Positions 1 to 8,834 of a stretch of 64,000 bases of DNA are shown in pieces; within the stretch, counting starts at the first letter, position 1, and every line of letters begins with the position of its first letter. The position numbers and the translations under genes were made by a program. The DNA lies in contig NZ_JAUYZK010000001.1 of NCBI RefSeq assembly GCF_030688855.1, forward strand, positions 62,001 through 126,000, read 5' to 3'. The notes beneath the pieces are model-generated. The model was given only the letters and a program-made list of their open reading frames with translations. It was not told the origin of the DNA and made no database searches. The stretch comes from Helicobacter cappadocius (GTDB taxonomy: Bacteria > Campylobacterota > Campylobacteria > Campylobacterales > Helicobacteraceae).

Positions 1-1316
1 TGAACAATCAAATTAGCCCAAAAAATACTTTGCAAATCATCGAATGGCAGAAATTTGACCAAGAGGATATAAAAAGTAAAATTGATGGTGAAAACATTGA
101 AGCAAAAGCAGAGAGAATCTTCAATGAGCTTAGAGATTTTGCTTCCTATGAAAATAACCGTTTTTTTCTCGCAATAGATAAAAGAGGCAAAGCCCTCAGG
201 GCTCAAAATTATGTTGGGCTTATCCAGACTAAAAGCGGCTTTTGTTTAGAGATTTTGCCCAAGATTTATGATGAGGATTTATCAAAAATAGAGTCAGAAA
301 AAGTAAAAAAGCTTGAAACAACAAAAAACCTCCTTGTTGAAATGTTGAAAACACTCAAAAATTTTCCTGCCAAAACTTCCAATCTTTCAAATCTAAGCAC
401 TTCAAAAACCTCGCTTTTGGAAATCTTTATTCAGATGTTTTTGAGCGAACTCACAGCACTTATAAAAAAAGGTATCAAGTCAAACTACCACTCTATAGAA
501 AAAAATCGCTTTTATCTAAAAGGCAAACTTCTATTCTCGCAAAACATCAAGCACAATCTCGCCCATCAAGAGAGATTTTATACTCGTGCTGATGAATACA
601 CTCCAGATATCCCGCAAAATCGGCTGATAAAAAGCACACTAGAGTTATTCTCAAAAATGCCCCTAAGCTTAAAAACTCAAGGTCTTTTGCGGGAATGCCG
701 TTTTGTCTTTGATGATATGCCTATTAGCAAAAATATTGATAAGGATTTCAGCTCTTGTCATAGCGATAGATCACTCAAGCATTACGAAAATATTCTCCTT
801 TGGTGTAAGGTGTTTTTGAAAAGAGAGAATTTCACTCCCTATGCTGGAAATAGTGAGGCTATGGCACTTTTGTTTGACATGAATCATCTTTTTGAATCTT
901 ATATTGCCTATCATTTCAAGCGATATTCTCATGGATGGAATATTCGTATTCAGGACAGAGGAAAATATTTACTACAAAACAATCAAAAGAATTTTTGTGC
1001 CTTGTGTCCAGATATTGTAGCAACAAAAGGAGAAGCAGAAACTATTATTTTAGATACCAAATGGAAAAAGATAAGTAAGCAAACAGACATTTCAGCATCT
1101 GATGTCTATCAGATGTGGGCGTATGTGAGTAAATATAAAAGCAATAAAGTGATTCTAATTTATCCTAAAGTGGGCGATTTTCAAGGAGAAAAAGAATTTA
1201 CTTTCAAACCAGAAAATTCACAAAACATTTGTTTAGAGATTATTTTTGTTGATTTGCCTTTGGAAAACGAGAAAACCAAAATCGAAGAATTTTTTAAACG
1301 CTTTAAAAACACCTAA
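1..1316 (+). CDS. mcrC: McrC-like subunit of a McrBC-type restriction system (start one base outside window)
   Basis: McrC is the nuclease-bearing partner of the GTPase McrB in type IV restriction, which cuts DNA with modified cytosines. The frame is open to the left edge. Bases 1-3 are TGA, and the codon one base earlier is ?TG, so the likely arrangement is an ATGA overlap with an upstream mcrB stop. A TTG at 30 is a less likely start. A PD-(D/E)xK nuclease motif is visible near the C-terminus: Pro-Asp near residue 327 (counted from the TTG), then Asp-Thr-Lys-Trp-Lys about 15 residues later. Length (about 437 aa) fits the McrC/LlaJI family. McrB itself is not in view, so whether the system is complete cannot be judged. 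Confidence 0.85.
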   Translation, partial: NNQISPKNTLQIIEWQKFDQEDIKSKIDGENIEAKAERIFNELRDFASYENNRFFLAIDKRGKALRAQNYVGLIQTKSGFCLEILPKIYDEDLSKIESEKVKKLETTKNLLVEMLKTLKNFPAKTSNLSNLSTSKTSLLEIFIQMFLSELTALIKKGIKSNYHSIEKNRFYLKGKLLFSQNIKHNLAHQERFYTRADEYTPDIPQNRLIKSTLELFSKMPLSLKTQGLLRECRFVFDDMPISKNIDKDFSSCHSDRSLKHYENILLWCKVFLKRENFTPYAGNSEAMALLFDMNHLFESYIAYHFKRYSHGWNIRIQDRGKYLLQNNQKNFCALCPDIVATKGEAETIILDTKWKKISKQTDISASDVYQMWAYVSKYKSNKVILIYPKVGDFQGEKEFTFKPENSQNICLEIIFVDLPLENEKTKIEEFFKRFKNT

Positions 1317-1371
1317 TATTAGGCAAAAACTCTAAAAAATTGAATAAATTTGCCATATCAATCAAATATGA

Positions 1372-1377
1372 TATAAT
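1372..1377 (+). promoter_or_regulatory. Probable -10 box upstream of dusB
   Basis: A perfect TATAAT lies 28 bases before the dusB ATG in the 88-base gap after mcrC. Campylobacterota housekeeping promoters usually show a -10 without a clear -35, as here. Confidence 0.5.
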
Positions 1378-1404
1378 CTTATACATAATGACAAGAAGGT
1401 AGTA

Positions 1405-2394
1405 ATGGTAAAGATAGATTTTCAAAATTTATTGATGTTAGCACCTTTGGCAGGTTACACGGACTTGCCCTTTCGATCTGTGGTGAAGAAATTTGGCGTG
1501 GATATCACAGTAAGTGAGATGATAAGCTCTCATGCCCTTGCATACTCGAGTGCAAAAACAAAGAAAATGATCGAAAAATCCCCCTTAGAAAATCCTTATT
1601 CTGTGCAATTAGCAGGATCAAAAGAAGAAATCCTCAAAGAAGCCGTGCAGGTTTTAAATGATGTGCAAGGAATCGATATCATTGATTTTAATTGTGGTTG
1701 TCCTGCTCCAAAAGTTGCCAATCATGGAAATGGGAGTGGATTATTAAAAGAACTCCCTCATCTAGTAAAAATGCTCAATATTATCAAAGATAATACCAAT
1801 AAACCCTATACAAGTGTGAAGGTTAGACTTGGATTTGATAAAAAAATCCCTTTAGAAATAGCAAACGCACTCATAGATGCCCCTGTAGATTTTATAGTTG
1901 TGCATGGTAGAACGCGTAGCGATGGCTATAAAAAAGACAAGATAGATTATGAGAGTATTGCTCAAATGAAGAAAATCTTAAAAGTCCCAGTCATTGCAAA
2001 TGGGGAAGTTACAAGTCTTCAAAAGGCAAAAGAGGTGCTGAAAATAACAGGAGCAAATGGCTTGATGATAGGTCGTGCAGCTTTGAGTTCACCATGGATA
2101 TTTTGGCAGATTAAAAATAATACTGATGAACTTCCTCCTGTGATAAAAAAAGAACTTGTACTTGAACATTTTGATAGAATGGTCGATTTCTATGGAGATA
2201 GAGGTGTGGTGATGTTTCGTAAAAATCTCCACGCTTATGCTAAAGGGCATAGCGGGGCGAGCGAGTTTCGCACAAAGGTAAATTCAATGACTTGTGCAAA
2301 ACAGATGCGTGAAGGGATTGATGAGTTTTTTGATAATGGCATTATCAGGGGTGATTTACCTGTGATTGTAGAGCTAAATAAAAAAAGCGTATAA
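1405..2394 (+). CDS. dusB: tRNA-dihydrouridine synthase (DusB-like)
   Basis: A flavin enzyme that reduces uridines in the D-loop of tRNA to dihydrouridine using NAD(P)H. The N-terminus has the Dus signature (LAPLAGYTDLPFR near residues 11-23). The active-site stretch N-C-G-C-P-A-P-K-V near residues 97-105 contains the catalytic Cys. FMN-phosphate-binding sequences (NGEV near 197; GLMIGRAAL near 214) follow. At 329 aa it is the normal family size. The ATG follows AAGAAGG about 5 bases upstream. It stands between mcrC and an outer-membrane protein gene, 13 bases upstream of the latter, so the two may be co-transcribed. Subfamily DusB is inferred from overall resemblance. Confidence 0.93.
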   Translation: MVKIDFQNLLMLAPLAGYTDLPFRSVVKKFGVDITVSEMISSHALAYSSAKTKKMIEKSPLENPYSVQLAGSKEEILKEAVQVLNDVQGIDIIDFNCGCPAPKVANHGNGSGLLKELPHLVKMLNIIKDNTNKPYTSVKVRLGFDKKIPLEIANALIDAPVDFIVVHGRTRSDGYKKDKIDYESIAQMKKILKVPVIANGEVTSLQKAKEVLKITGANGLMIGRAALSSPWIFWQIKNNTDELPPVIKKELVLEHFDRMVDFYGDRGVVMFRKNLHAYAKGHSGASEFRTKVNSMTCAKQMREGIDEFFDNGIIRGDLPVIVELNKKSV

Positions 2395-2407
2395 AAGGAA
2401 AAATGAA

Positions 2408-3286
2408 GTGTTAAGATATTTACTCCCATTTTTGTTGATTTTACCTCTTTTTGCGATAGAAAATAACTTATTCACAGGTTTTGGAGTCGGAGAAGGAACG
2501 CATTATCAAACTGATTTTTGGCAACAAACCACTAAAGATAATAGCACTTGTCCTGATGGTCTGTGTATAGGGAATAAAACAACTGGAAGTTATGCCGGTC
2601 ATCAAGGCAACACTTTTTTTGCGATGATTGGAGATGAAGCTTTTTTTGATAAGTTTAAAATCACAGGTTTGCGTTTTTATGGAAGTATGGAATATGCAAA
2701 TGTTTCTTTGGGTAGTTTAGATAGTTCGAGCGTAACAGATACTCCTGCTAGAGACAAATCTTTTACTACTTGCACGAATTGTCCCCCTGTTTTTGCTCCA
2801 CCTAAGACAATGACTACTGGAGTGGTTAAAATGAAAAATGTTTCTACTCCTCAAACAAATCTCTTTGATAACGGAGTTTGGATTAGCTATGCTCTCAATC
2901 TTGATTTTTTTATCAACCTTCCGATCGACTCTTTGGTGCAGCTATTTTGGAAAAAAATGCCGTTTTTTAAAGTTGGCGTGTATGCGGGGGGCGGTGTAGA
3001 ATATGCTACTTTGAGGAGTAATTCTTGGAATAACGAAGAAGTAGGAGTGAATGGAAATCCTTATTTTGCATCTGGAAGTGGATTTTTTGCCAATCTTGGA
3101 GGATCTGTTTATTTAGGTAGGCACAATCGCATCAATATAGGAGTAAAAATTCCATATTATGGTCTGAATTCTCAAAATTGGTATGATTACGGAGATACAG
3201 ATCCGTGGAAACAGCAACTTTTGAGGCAAAATTTTGATATTTCTAAGGGCAAGGAGTGGCGTGTGAGCTATGTTTATTTATTCTAG
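2408..3286 (+). CDS. Helicobacter-type outer-membrane beta-barrel protein
   Basis: A predicted secreted protein of 292 aa: a hydrophobic signal peptide ends near residue 16 (LPLFA), and the C-terminus ends in alternating aromatic residues with a final Phe (YVYLF), the usual beta-signal. The middle is rich in Gly, Asn and aromatics. Two Cys pairs (CPDGLC near residue 48; CTNC near residue 117) suggest periplasmic or surface disulfides. The start is GTG; an ATG five bases earlier reaches a stop after two more codons, and AAAGGA precedes both. The stop overlaps the stop of the opposing rmuC within one CTAG. I do not recognise the specific family member and assign no ligand or adhesin role. Confidence 0.75.
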   Translation: MLRYLLPFLLILPLFAIENNLFTGFGVGEGTHYQTDFWQQTTKDNSTCPDGLCIGNKTTGSYAGHQGNTFFAMIGDEAFFDKFKITGLRFYGSMEYANVSLGSLDSSSVTDTPARDKSFTTCTNCPPVFAPPKTMTTGVVKMKNVSTPQTNLFDNGVWISYALNLDFFINLPIDSLVQLFWKKMPFFKVGVYAGGGVEYATLRSNSWNNEEVGVNGNPYFASGSGFFANLGGSVYLGRHNRINIGVKIPYYGLNSQNWYDYGDTDPWKQQLLRQNFDISKGKEWRVSYVYLF

Positions 3287-4596
3287 CTTTCATCTTCTTT
3301 GGTGTCATATTCAATAGAACGATCGGTGTTTTGAATTGTTTTGATTCTGTCGATGATATTCCCTCTGCCAATTTTTAAGGTTTTGTTCGCTATTTCATAT
3401 CTGTTTTGAAGTGTTTCAATACCCTTGCCAATATCATCCATGTGTTTGCAAAAAGTCATCATCTTATTATTGAGTAAATCGAGTTTGGAGATGATATTGT
3501 GGTAGTTTTTGTCAATTTGTTCATTTTTCCAGAGGTTATTAATCGTCATCAATATAGACATCAATGTGCTAGGAGAGGTGATAACGACTCTGAGATTATA
3601 GGCCTTGTTGAATAAATCCGGATCTGCTCTCATTGCTTCTATAAAAGCTCCTTCAATGGGGATAAACATAATTGTAAAATCAGGGCTTTTGCCTTGAGTT
3701 AAGAGATGATATTTTTTGCTTCCAAGCTCAGCGAAATGTGTATTAATATTGTTTAGAAGATTTTTTGTATATTTTGCAATATCTTCTTTTGTTTCTGAAG
3801 CTATTAATTCATCATAGGCTATAAGGTTGAGTTTTGCATCTATGATAATCACTCTATCATCTGGGAGATTTAGGACAATATCAGGTTGGTAATGTTTTCC
3901 TGAATCTTCATCTTTAAAATTGGATTGTTTGTAATAATGCACACCTTGTATCAAACCATTTTTTTCTAGCAAAGATTCTAAAATCATCTCTCCCCAATTT
4001 CCTCTAGTTTTGCTCTCTCCTTTGAGTGCTTTAGTGAGATTAGAAGCTTCTTGTGAGATGGTTTCATTCATTTCTTTTAAGAGTTTGATTTCTGTTAAAA
4101 GCCCCATTCTTTCTTTTGTTTGTTCGGTTTTTAGCATTTCAAAGGCTTCTTTGAAATCTTTAATATCTTTTTGAAGAGGTTCTAGAGTTTTGGTTTGAGA
4201 ATGATTAAAGGCTAGGGTTTTATTTTCCAGAACTTTTTGAGTGAGGTTTTCAAATTCTAACTTTAGATCTTTTTTGATTTTTTCAGTATTGTTTATATCT
4301 GATTTTAAAGCATTTATTTTTTCTTCCTCATCAGCTAGACGTTTTTCATAGTATTGTTTTTGTGTATCATTTTGATGACTTAGGTTTTCTATAGTGTTTT
4401 GAAGTTTTTCTTGCTCATTTGCTAAGGTTTTTTCATAGTATGTTTTTTGTAGATCAAGCTCTGTAGTGAGGTTGGAAATCTTGATTTTGAATTCGTTTAT
4501 TTGCGGTGAAATCGAGCGAGATTTTATATGATAAAGCCATAGAAATATCAGAGTAGATGTAAGAATAAGAGATAAAATGACAAAAAAAGCCAACAT
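3283..4596 (-). CDS. rmuC: RmuC-family DNA recombination protein
   Basis: RmuC proteins are thought to limit recombination at inverted repeats; the nuclease-like fold suggests DNA processing. The protein has an N-terminal membrane anchor (residues 1-20), a long coiled coil rich in Glu, Lys and Gln (about 30-190), then the RmuC core: GNWGEMILESLLE near residue 200, and PDIVLNLPDDRVIIIDAKLN near 235-255, which carries the PD...DAK nuclease-like signature. Length 437 aa is typical. A hypothetical gene lies 46 bases upstream on the same strand. The gene is convergent with the outer-membrane gene to its left, with overlapping stops and no obvious terminator. Confidence 0.93.
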   Translation of the reverse strand: MLAFFVILSLILTSTLIFLWLYHIKSRSISPQINEFKIKISNLTTELDLQKTYYEKTLANEQEKLQNTIENLSHQNDTQKQYYEKRLADEEEKINALKSDINNTEKIKKDLKLEFENLTQKVLENKTLAFNHSQTKTLEPLQKDIKDFKEAFEMLKTEQTKERMGLLTEIKLLKEMNETISQEASNLTKALKGESKTRGNWGEMILESLLEKNGLIQGVHYYKQSNFKDEDSGKHYQPDIVLNLPDDRVIIIDAKLNLIAYDELIASETKEDIAKYTKNLLNNINTHFAELGSKKYHLLTQGKSPDFTIMFIPIEGAFIEAMRADPDLFNKAYNLRVVITSPSTLMSILMTINNLWKNEQIDKNYHNIISKLDLLNNKMMTFCKHMDDIGKGIETLQNRYEIANKTLKIGRGNIIDRIKTIQNTDRSIEYDTKEDES

Positions 4597-4642
4597 GCAT
4601 ATCCTTGCAAAATTATATTCTCGAATTATAGAATAAAGGAGC

Positions 4643-4993
4643 TTATTTCGGCACTATTTTTTGTTTTTTCTTCTTATTTTCTAATGGTAAGGTTTTTTCA
4701 AATTCTATAAAATCAAATACTCTGTTTTTGATAGGTTTTTTTTGTTCTTGTGTCTCATCATAGCTTTTCATTTTGTCTAAAAGCTTTTGCATTACAGTTT
4801 TTGTAGTTTTTTCATTTTTGCCGCTATAACATAAGATGGATTCAAGGGTTGTAATATCTACAGGATTTTCATCATTTTCTGGATAATCTCGCAAAAAAAT
4901 CTTATTCTGTATCCGATAAATACTTGTTCTACTTTGAGTTGTTTTATATTTTTTTCCACTTTGTAAAATAAATAAAGTTTCTATTTTTTTCAT
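4643..4993 (-). CDS. Hypothetical protein, 116 aa
   Basis: I do not recognise this small soluble protein. It has no signal peptide or membrane segment. The N-terminal 60 residues look like a compact beta-rich unit with several Arg, Lys and aromatic residues; the C-terminal 50 are highly charged and end in a Lys run (KKKKQK). It sits directly upstream of rmuC on the same strand with 46 bases between, so co-transcription is plausible. The ATG is preceded by AAGGGAATG, an adequate ribosome-binding site. Codon use looks like that of its neighbours. Confidence 0.65.
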   Translation of the reverse strand: MKKIETLFILQSGKKYKTTQSRTSIYRIQNKIFLRDYPENDENPVDITTLESILCYSGKNEKTTKTVMQKLLDKMKSYDETQEQKKPIKNRVFDFIEFEKTLPLENKKKKQKIVPK

Positions 4994-5104
4994 TCATTCC
5001 CTTAATGAATTTTTGTGTTTATTTTAATTTTTTATTGTTTAAAATTTATTTAAAAATATAGATTTGGGACAAATATTTTGCTAGATTTCTCGGGACACTA
5101 AAAT

Positions 5105-6268
5105 CTAAATAGTGCGAGAACTTTTAAGTGTAATCAGAAATGCAGGTAGAGCAAAAAGACCTGCAAATATTGGGTTGAGGATAATTCCTAGATGGGCAAA
5201 AATAATTCCCCCAATAAATGAAGCAAGGGCGATTCCAACATTGAACGCACCTTCATTTAAGCTGATAGAACTATCCATAAAGCTCGGAGTATATTTTTGA
5301 GCACTTATCATTGCTAGGGTTTTTAGAGGGGATATTCCAGCAAATCCAAAAAATCCCATCAAGCATAGATTGATAATAACAAATATCTGAGAGTACGCAC
5401 TCAAGCTAACAAGAGAATAAACAATAACCTGTCCAAATAAAATTATTCTTAGGGCCATAATTGCACCTTTAGAATCAGTTATTTTCCCACCTACTAGATT
5501 TCCAATTACAGCACAGATGCCATATAAAAGTAAAATAATCCCGATGGATTTTTTTTCAAAACCACTGACATTTAAGAGTAAATCAGCCACATATGTATAG
5601 AGTACAAATCCAGCTCCACAAGTGCAAATGGTGATAAAATAGCATTTGAGCAAAGGAGGAACTTTTAGAGCCAAATAAAGATTTTTTATATTTGTTTGAG
5701 AGCTCTGTAGGTGATTGGGCATAATTAAAAAAACAGCACTAAAAGCAATGCTAGTAAGAATAAAAATCAGTAAAAATACAGCCTTAAAACCAAAAGCTTG
5801 ACCTACAAAAGTTCCCAGAGGTACGCCTGTAACTAAAGCGATCGTAAGCCCTGAAACCATCACGGCTATAGCTTGGCTTTGTTTCCCTTCTTTTGCAACT
5901 TTGACTGCCGCAATCGTGGCAATAACAAAAAATACTCCGTGCATAAATCCCGCAATCAATCTAGCAAACAAACTCAAATAAAAACTATCACTAATCCCAA
6001 TAATCAGATTTGCAATAGCGAAAATTCCTAAATTGATGAGGAGTTGATTTTTGCGATTAAGTGAGCTTAGAGGAATCGTGAGAAGAGGTGCACCAATCAC
6101 CACTCCTACGGCATAAAGAGTTACAAGCCAACCTGCTTGAGGCTGTGTGATATTGAAATGATTAGCAATATCAGGGAGTATACCTGCGACGATAAATTCT
6201 GTAACACCCATACAAAAGGAACTTAGAGCTAAAGCTAAAATTGCTTTATTGGAAGAATCGAATTTCAT
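5105..6268 (-). CDS. MFS transporter of the AraJ/SotB (DHA1) type
   Basis: A proton-driven inner-membrane exporter of the major facilitator superfamily with about 12 hydrophobic segments. The N-terminal sequence (CMGVTEFIVAGILPDIA near residue 18, counted from the chosen start) is characteristic of the AraJ/SotB/YdhP branch, which exports sugars or drugs. I chose ATG at 6268, which gives 387 aa and starts just before the first membrane segment. A longer frame from an ATG at 6325 adds 19 residues; neither start has a strong ribosome-binding site. It is divergent from the SurA-like gene. The substrate cannot be told from sequence. Confidence 0.85.
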   Translation of the reverse strand: MKFDSSNKAILALALSSFCMGVTEFIVAGILPDIANHFNITQPQAGWLVTLYAVGVVIGAPLLTIPLSSLNRKNQLLINLGIFAIANLIIGISDSFYLSLFARLIAGFMHGVFFVIATIAAVKVAKEGKQSQAIAVMVSGLTIALVTGVPLGTFVGQAFGFKAVFLLIFILTSIAFSAVFLIMPNHLQSSQTNIKNLYLALKVPPLLKCYFITICTCGAGFVLYTYVADLLLNVSGFEKKSIGIILLLYGICAVIGNLVGGKITDSKGAIMALRIILFGQVIVYSLVSLSAYSQIFVIINLCLMGFFGFAGISPLKTLAMISAQKYTPSFMDSSISLNEGAFNVGIALASFIGGIIFAHLGIILNPIFAGLFALPAFLITLKSSRTI

Positions 6269-6363
6269 TATTTTGTTATCCAGATGATGAACTTGAGTTT
6301 TGAATTCTATCTTAAAAATACACATTCTAAATTAAAAATAGTTTTTTAATGTTAAAATAGCCG

Positions 6364-6369
6364 TATTAT
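6364..6369 (+). promoter_or_regulatory. Probable -10 box for the SurA-like/rnhA/aroC run
   Basis: TATTAT lies 15 bases before the TTG start of the SurA-like gene, in the short divergent gap with the MFS gene. That would place transcription start about ten bases before the start codon, so this assignment is tentative. Confidence 0.3.
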
Positions 6370-6384
6370 AAAAAAAGGAATATA

Positions 6385-7290
6385 TTGAAAAAGATTTTTT
6401 TGATTTTCTCTCTTGTGTATTGTATTTCGGGTCTATTTGCTGAAGATTCTCAAGAGAGTGCAAAACCGACTACAAAGGCACAAAAAATACAATCAAAACC
6501 TTCTGCAGGAAATATTATAGGGGGGATTGCTATCACGGTAAATGGAGATCCCATAACTCTTTATGAGATAGCACAGACTCAAAAAAAACTAAAAGTTGAT
6601 AAACAAAAAGCCATTGATGTATTGATCGCTGATAGGATAAAAACTCAAGAAATCAAACGTCTTAACATTAATGTAGATGATGCTAGAGTTGAAGCTGAAA
6701 TCAAAAATATCGCTAAGCGAAATGGAATGGATTATGATACTTTTATTGCTACATTAATGAAGCAAGGTGTTAATTATGGAAAATATAAAGATGAATTAAA
6801 AGAACAGATACAAACCCAAGAGCTTTTAAGAAGCGTTTTACTCTCAAATGTGAATACCGCTGGTGAAACTCAAATGCGTGATTATTACAACAAACATCAA
6901 GAAGAATTTAGTATTCCAAAAGAAGTGGAAACAATTCGCTATGTGTCCAAAGATCCTGAGGCATTGAAAAAAGCAATTCAAAATCCTATGATGAAGATTA
7001 CAGGTGTAGATAGCGGGGAAGAAAAAATTTCTTTAGAATCCTTAAATCCTCAAATAGCTCAAGTTTTTATTCAGACTAAAAACAAGGATTTTACCCCCAT
7101 ACTTAATGCAGGAGAAGGCAGTTATGTATCATTTTTTATCAAAGACAAAGTAGGGACAGTTCAAGTGCCTTTTGCACAAGCTAAAAACTTTATCGCACAA
7201 AAACTTGTAGAGGGTAATCAAGATAGAATTTTGGATGAATATTTTGAAAAAATACGAGTGAAGGCAAAAATCAACATTATAAGAGAATGA
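6385..7290 (+). CDS. SurA-like periplasmic chaperone / peptidyl-prolyl isomerase family protein
   Basis: An exported protein with a signal peptide (residues 1-19, ending GLFA) followed by a SurA-N-type helical chaperone region. The sequence AITVNGDPITLYEI near 49-62 matches the usual VNG.pIt..ei start of that fold. A reduced parvulin-like domain covers about 170-260 (EVETIRYVSKD... GSYVSFFIKDKVG). It probably helps outer-membrane proteins cross the periplasm. The start is TTG, with AAAAGGA five to ten bases upstream. It leads a tight run of genes and stops one base before the next start. It corresponds to H. pylori HP0659 by position (from memory). Isomerase activity is unproven because the parvulin part is short. 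Confidence 0.8.
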   Translation: MKKIFLIFSLVYCISGLFAEDSQESAKPTTKAQKIQSKPSAGNIIGGIAITVNGDPITLYEIAQTQKKLKVDKQKAIDVLIADRIKTQEIKRLNINVDDARVEAEIKNIAKRNGMDYDTFIATLMKQGVNYGKYKDELKEQIQTQELLRSVLLSNVNTAGETQMRDYYNKHQEEFSIPKEVETIRYVSKDPEALKKAIQNPMMKITGVDSGEEKISLESLNPQIAQVFIQTKNKDFTPILNAGEGSYVSFFIKDKVGTVQVPFAQAKNFIAQKLVEGNQDRILDEYFEKIRVKAKINIIRE

Positions 7291-7291
7291 A

Positions 7292-8404
7292 TTGAAAGAC
7301 ATCGCTTTTATTTATAGGGACCCACTTTTTGGGATCACGATTTTAATCGCTATAATCGCTATTGTCGCATTAGCTGATTATAGTCGCAATCGTAATCGTT
7401 CAAAGAAACGTTCACAATCCCTGATAAATCTTGCAAAATCTTACGAATATAGCGGACTTAATGATGGGGTAATGGAGTTTTTATCTTTAGCAAACAACCC
7501 AATCCCCACTTTGATGTTTTTAGCACAGACTTATGCTAAAAGTGGCGATAATGAACAAGCAATCAAAATTTATTTGAGTATGCTAGAAAAAACACCTGAA
7601 TCAAAAGATAAGATACCAATTTTGGAGGCTTTAGGAGCCACTTACTTTAATGCAGGTTTTTTGCAGAGAGCAAAAAATATATTTATTGAAATACTCAAAA
7701 GTTATCCCAGAAATTCTAATGCACTTTCTTATTTGATGCGTACTTATGAAAGTATGGGGGAATACAAAAAAGCATTAGAGGTTCTTGATTGTCTTGATGA
7801 AGTCGAGTTTGGATCTAGCGATAAAGATCATTTTGGGGATAAAAATAGCCAATATCTCACAAGTTTGGAAATCTCGGAAAATAAGGTTATTTTAGATAGT
7901 AAAAACTACCTGTATTTAATGATGCTTATTAATGATAATTTTCTTTCTTTGGCACAAAAACAGTATCAAATCGATTTATTATTTGCAAAAGCACCTTCTT
8001 TGCAAAAAATGATACTTTCATATATGAAAACTTATAATCTGCCAATGTTTTGGAATTATATTATCAGGCTTGATTGTGTGGATAATTTTGTGGATTTACT
8101 ATGGAGTTTTTCCAAAGATGATATTCCTATGAATATACTTAAAGATTCTCAGCAAGTTTTAGATGTATATCGGGCAAAAGGGTATGTTGATGACAAAAAA
8201 CAATGCGAGATTTTCGAGCTTGAACTCCTAAGACTCTCTCACTATAATACTCACTTAAAAGCCGGAATAGATTTTGAGTATCGCTGTCATAGTTGTAAAA
8301 GTATCTTTCCTTTTGATTCTTATCGTTGTCCATCTTGTTCAGAGCTAGGAATGATGGACTTGATTTTAAAACCACGTAAGATGAAAAATAATGAAATCAG
8401 TTAA
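7292..8404 (+). CDS. LapB-like membrane-anchored TPR protein with C-terminal zinc ribbon
   Basis: The protein has one N-terminal membrane segment (about residues 12-28), an array of TPR-like helical repeats (about 40-300) and a C-terminal rubredoxin-like ribbon with Cys332, Cys335, Cys346 and Cys349. This order, and the local sequence YRC..C....YRCPSC, match LapB (YciM) of E. coli, which tunes lipopolysaccharide synthesis through LpxC proteolysis. That role is inference here. The start is TTG, two bases after the preceding stop. The end overlaps rnhA by 14 bases. H. pylori HP0660 occupies the same place (from memory) and is usually called hypothetical. A generic TPR scaffold is the alternative. 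Confidence 0.75.
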   Translation: MKDIAFIYRDPLFGITILIAIIAIVALADYSRNRNRSKKRSQSLINLAKSYEYSGLNDGVMEFLSLANNPIPTLMFLAQTYAKSGDNEQAIKIYLSMLEKTPESKDKIPILEALGATYFNAGFLQRAKNIFIEILKSYPRNSNALSYLMRTYESMGEYKKALEVLDCLDEVEFGSSDKDHFGDKNSQYLTSLEISENKVILDSKNYLYLMMLINDNFLSLAQKQYQIDLLFAKAPSLQKMILSYMKTYNLPMFWNYIIRLDCVDNFVDLLWSFSKDDIPMNILKDSQQVLDVYRAKGYVDDKKQCEIFELELLRLSHYNTHLKAGIDFEYRCHSCKSIFPFDSYRCPSCSELGMMDLILKPRKMKNNEIS

Positions 8405-8834
8405 GCTTTTTTGTGATGGTTCTTCTCTTGGAAATCCCGGATATGGTGGGTATTGTGGAATATTGCAATATGCAGATAAAGAAAAAATAATAGCAGGAGG
8501 AGAGGAAAATAGCACCAATAATCAAATGGAATTAAAAGCGGTTATAGAATCACTAAAATGCTTAAAAGAACCCTGTAATGTTGAACTTTATAGTGACTCA
8601 AAATATGTTTGTGATGGTATCAGTTCCTGGTTAGATGGTTGGGTAAAAAAAGATTTTGATAAAATTAAAAATCCAGATTTATGGAGAGAGTATGTTAGGG
8701 TTTCTAGATGCCATCATATCAAAACGATTTGGGTAAAGGGTCATAATGGACATATCGAGAATGAGCGATGTGATAAGATTGCTAAAGAGTGGGCTTTAAA
8801 ATACAAAAAGGTATCAAATGGACAAAATGACTGA
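8391..8834 (+). CDS. rnhA: Ribonuclease HI
   Basis: Degrades the RNA strand of RNA-DNA hybrids, for example R-loops and Okazaki primers. All acidic active-site positions of RNase HI are visible: Asp in [11 protein letters not shown] (near residue 9), Glu in NNQMELKA (near 48), Asp in YSDSKYV (near 67) and Asp in [12 protein letters not shown] (near 131). The basic handle and the KGHNGH loop are also present. Length 147 aa is typical. It starts inside the end of the LapB-like gene and overlaps rnc by 17 bases, so it is translationally coupled on both sides. Confidence 0.97.
   Translation: MKSVKLFCDGSSLGNPGYGGYCGILQYADKEKIIAGGEENSTNNQMELKAVIESLKCLKEPCNVELYSDSKYVCDGISSWLDGWVKKDFDKIKNPDLWREYVRVSRCHHIKTIWVKGHNGHIENERCDKIAKEWALKYKKVSNGQND

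Noticed and set aside
1312-1323. Perfect palindrome CCTAATATTAGG at the mcrC stop as a terminator
   Set aside because: It has no loop-forming spacer and no T-run after it; six-base half-sites are expected by chance in AT-rich DNA.
2986-2991. Six G in the outer-membrane gene at 2.4 kb
   Set aside because: Explained by a Gly-Gly-Gly turn; too short to be hypermutable by Helicobacter standards.
4994-5104. AT-rich gap after the MFS gene with two GGGACA copies
   Set aside because: Two six-base matches about 45 bases apart are not beyond chance, and there is no regulator nearby to support an operator.
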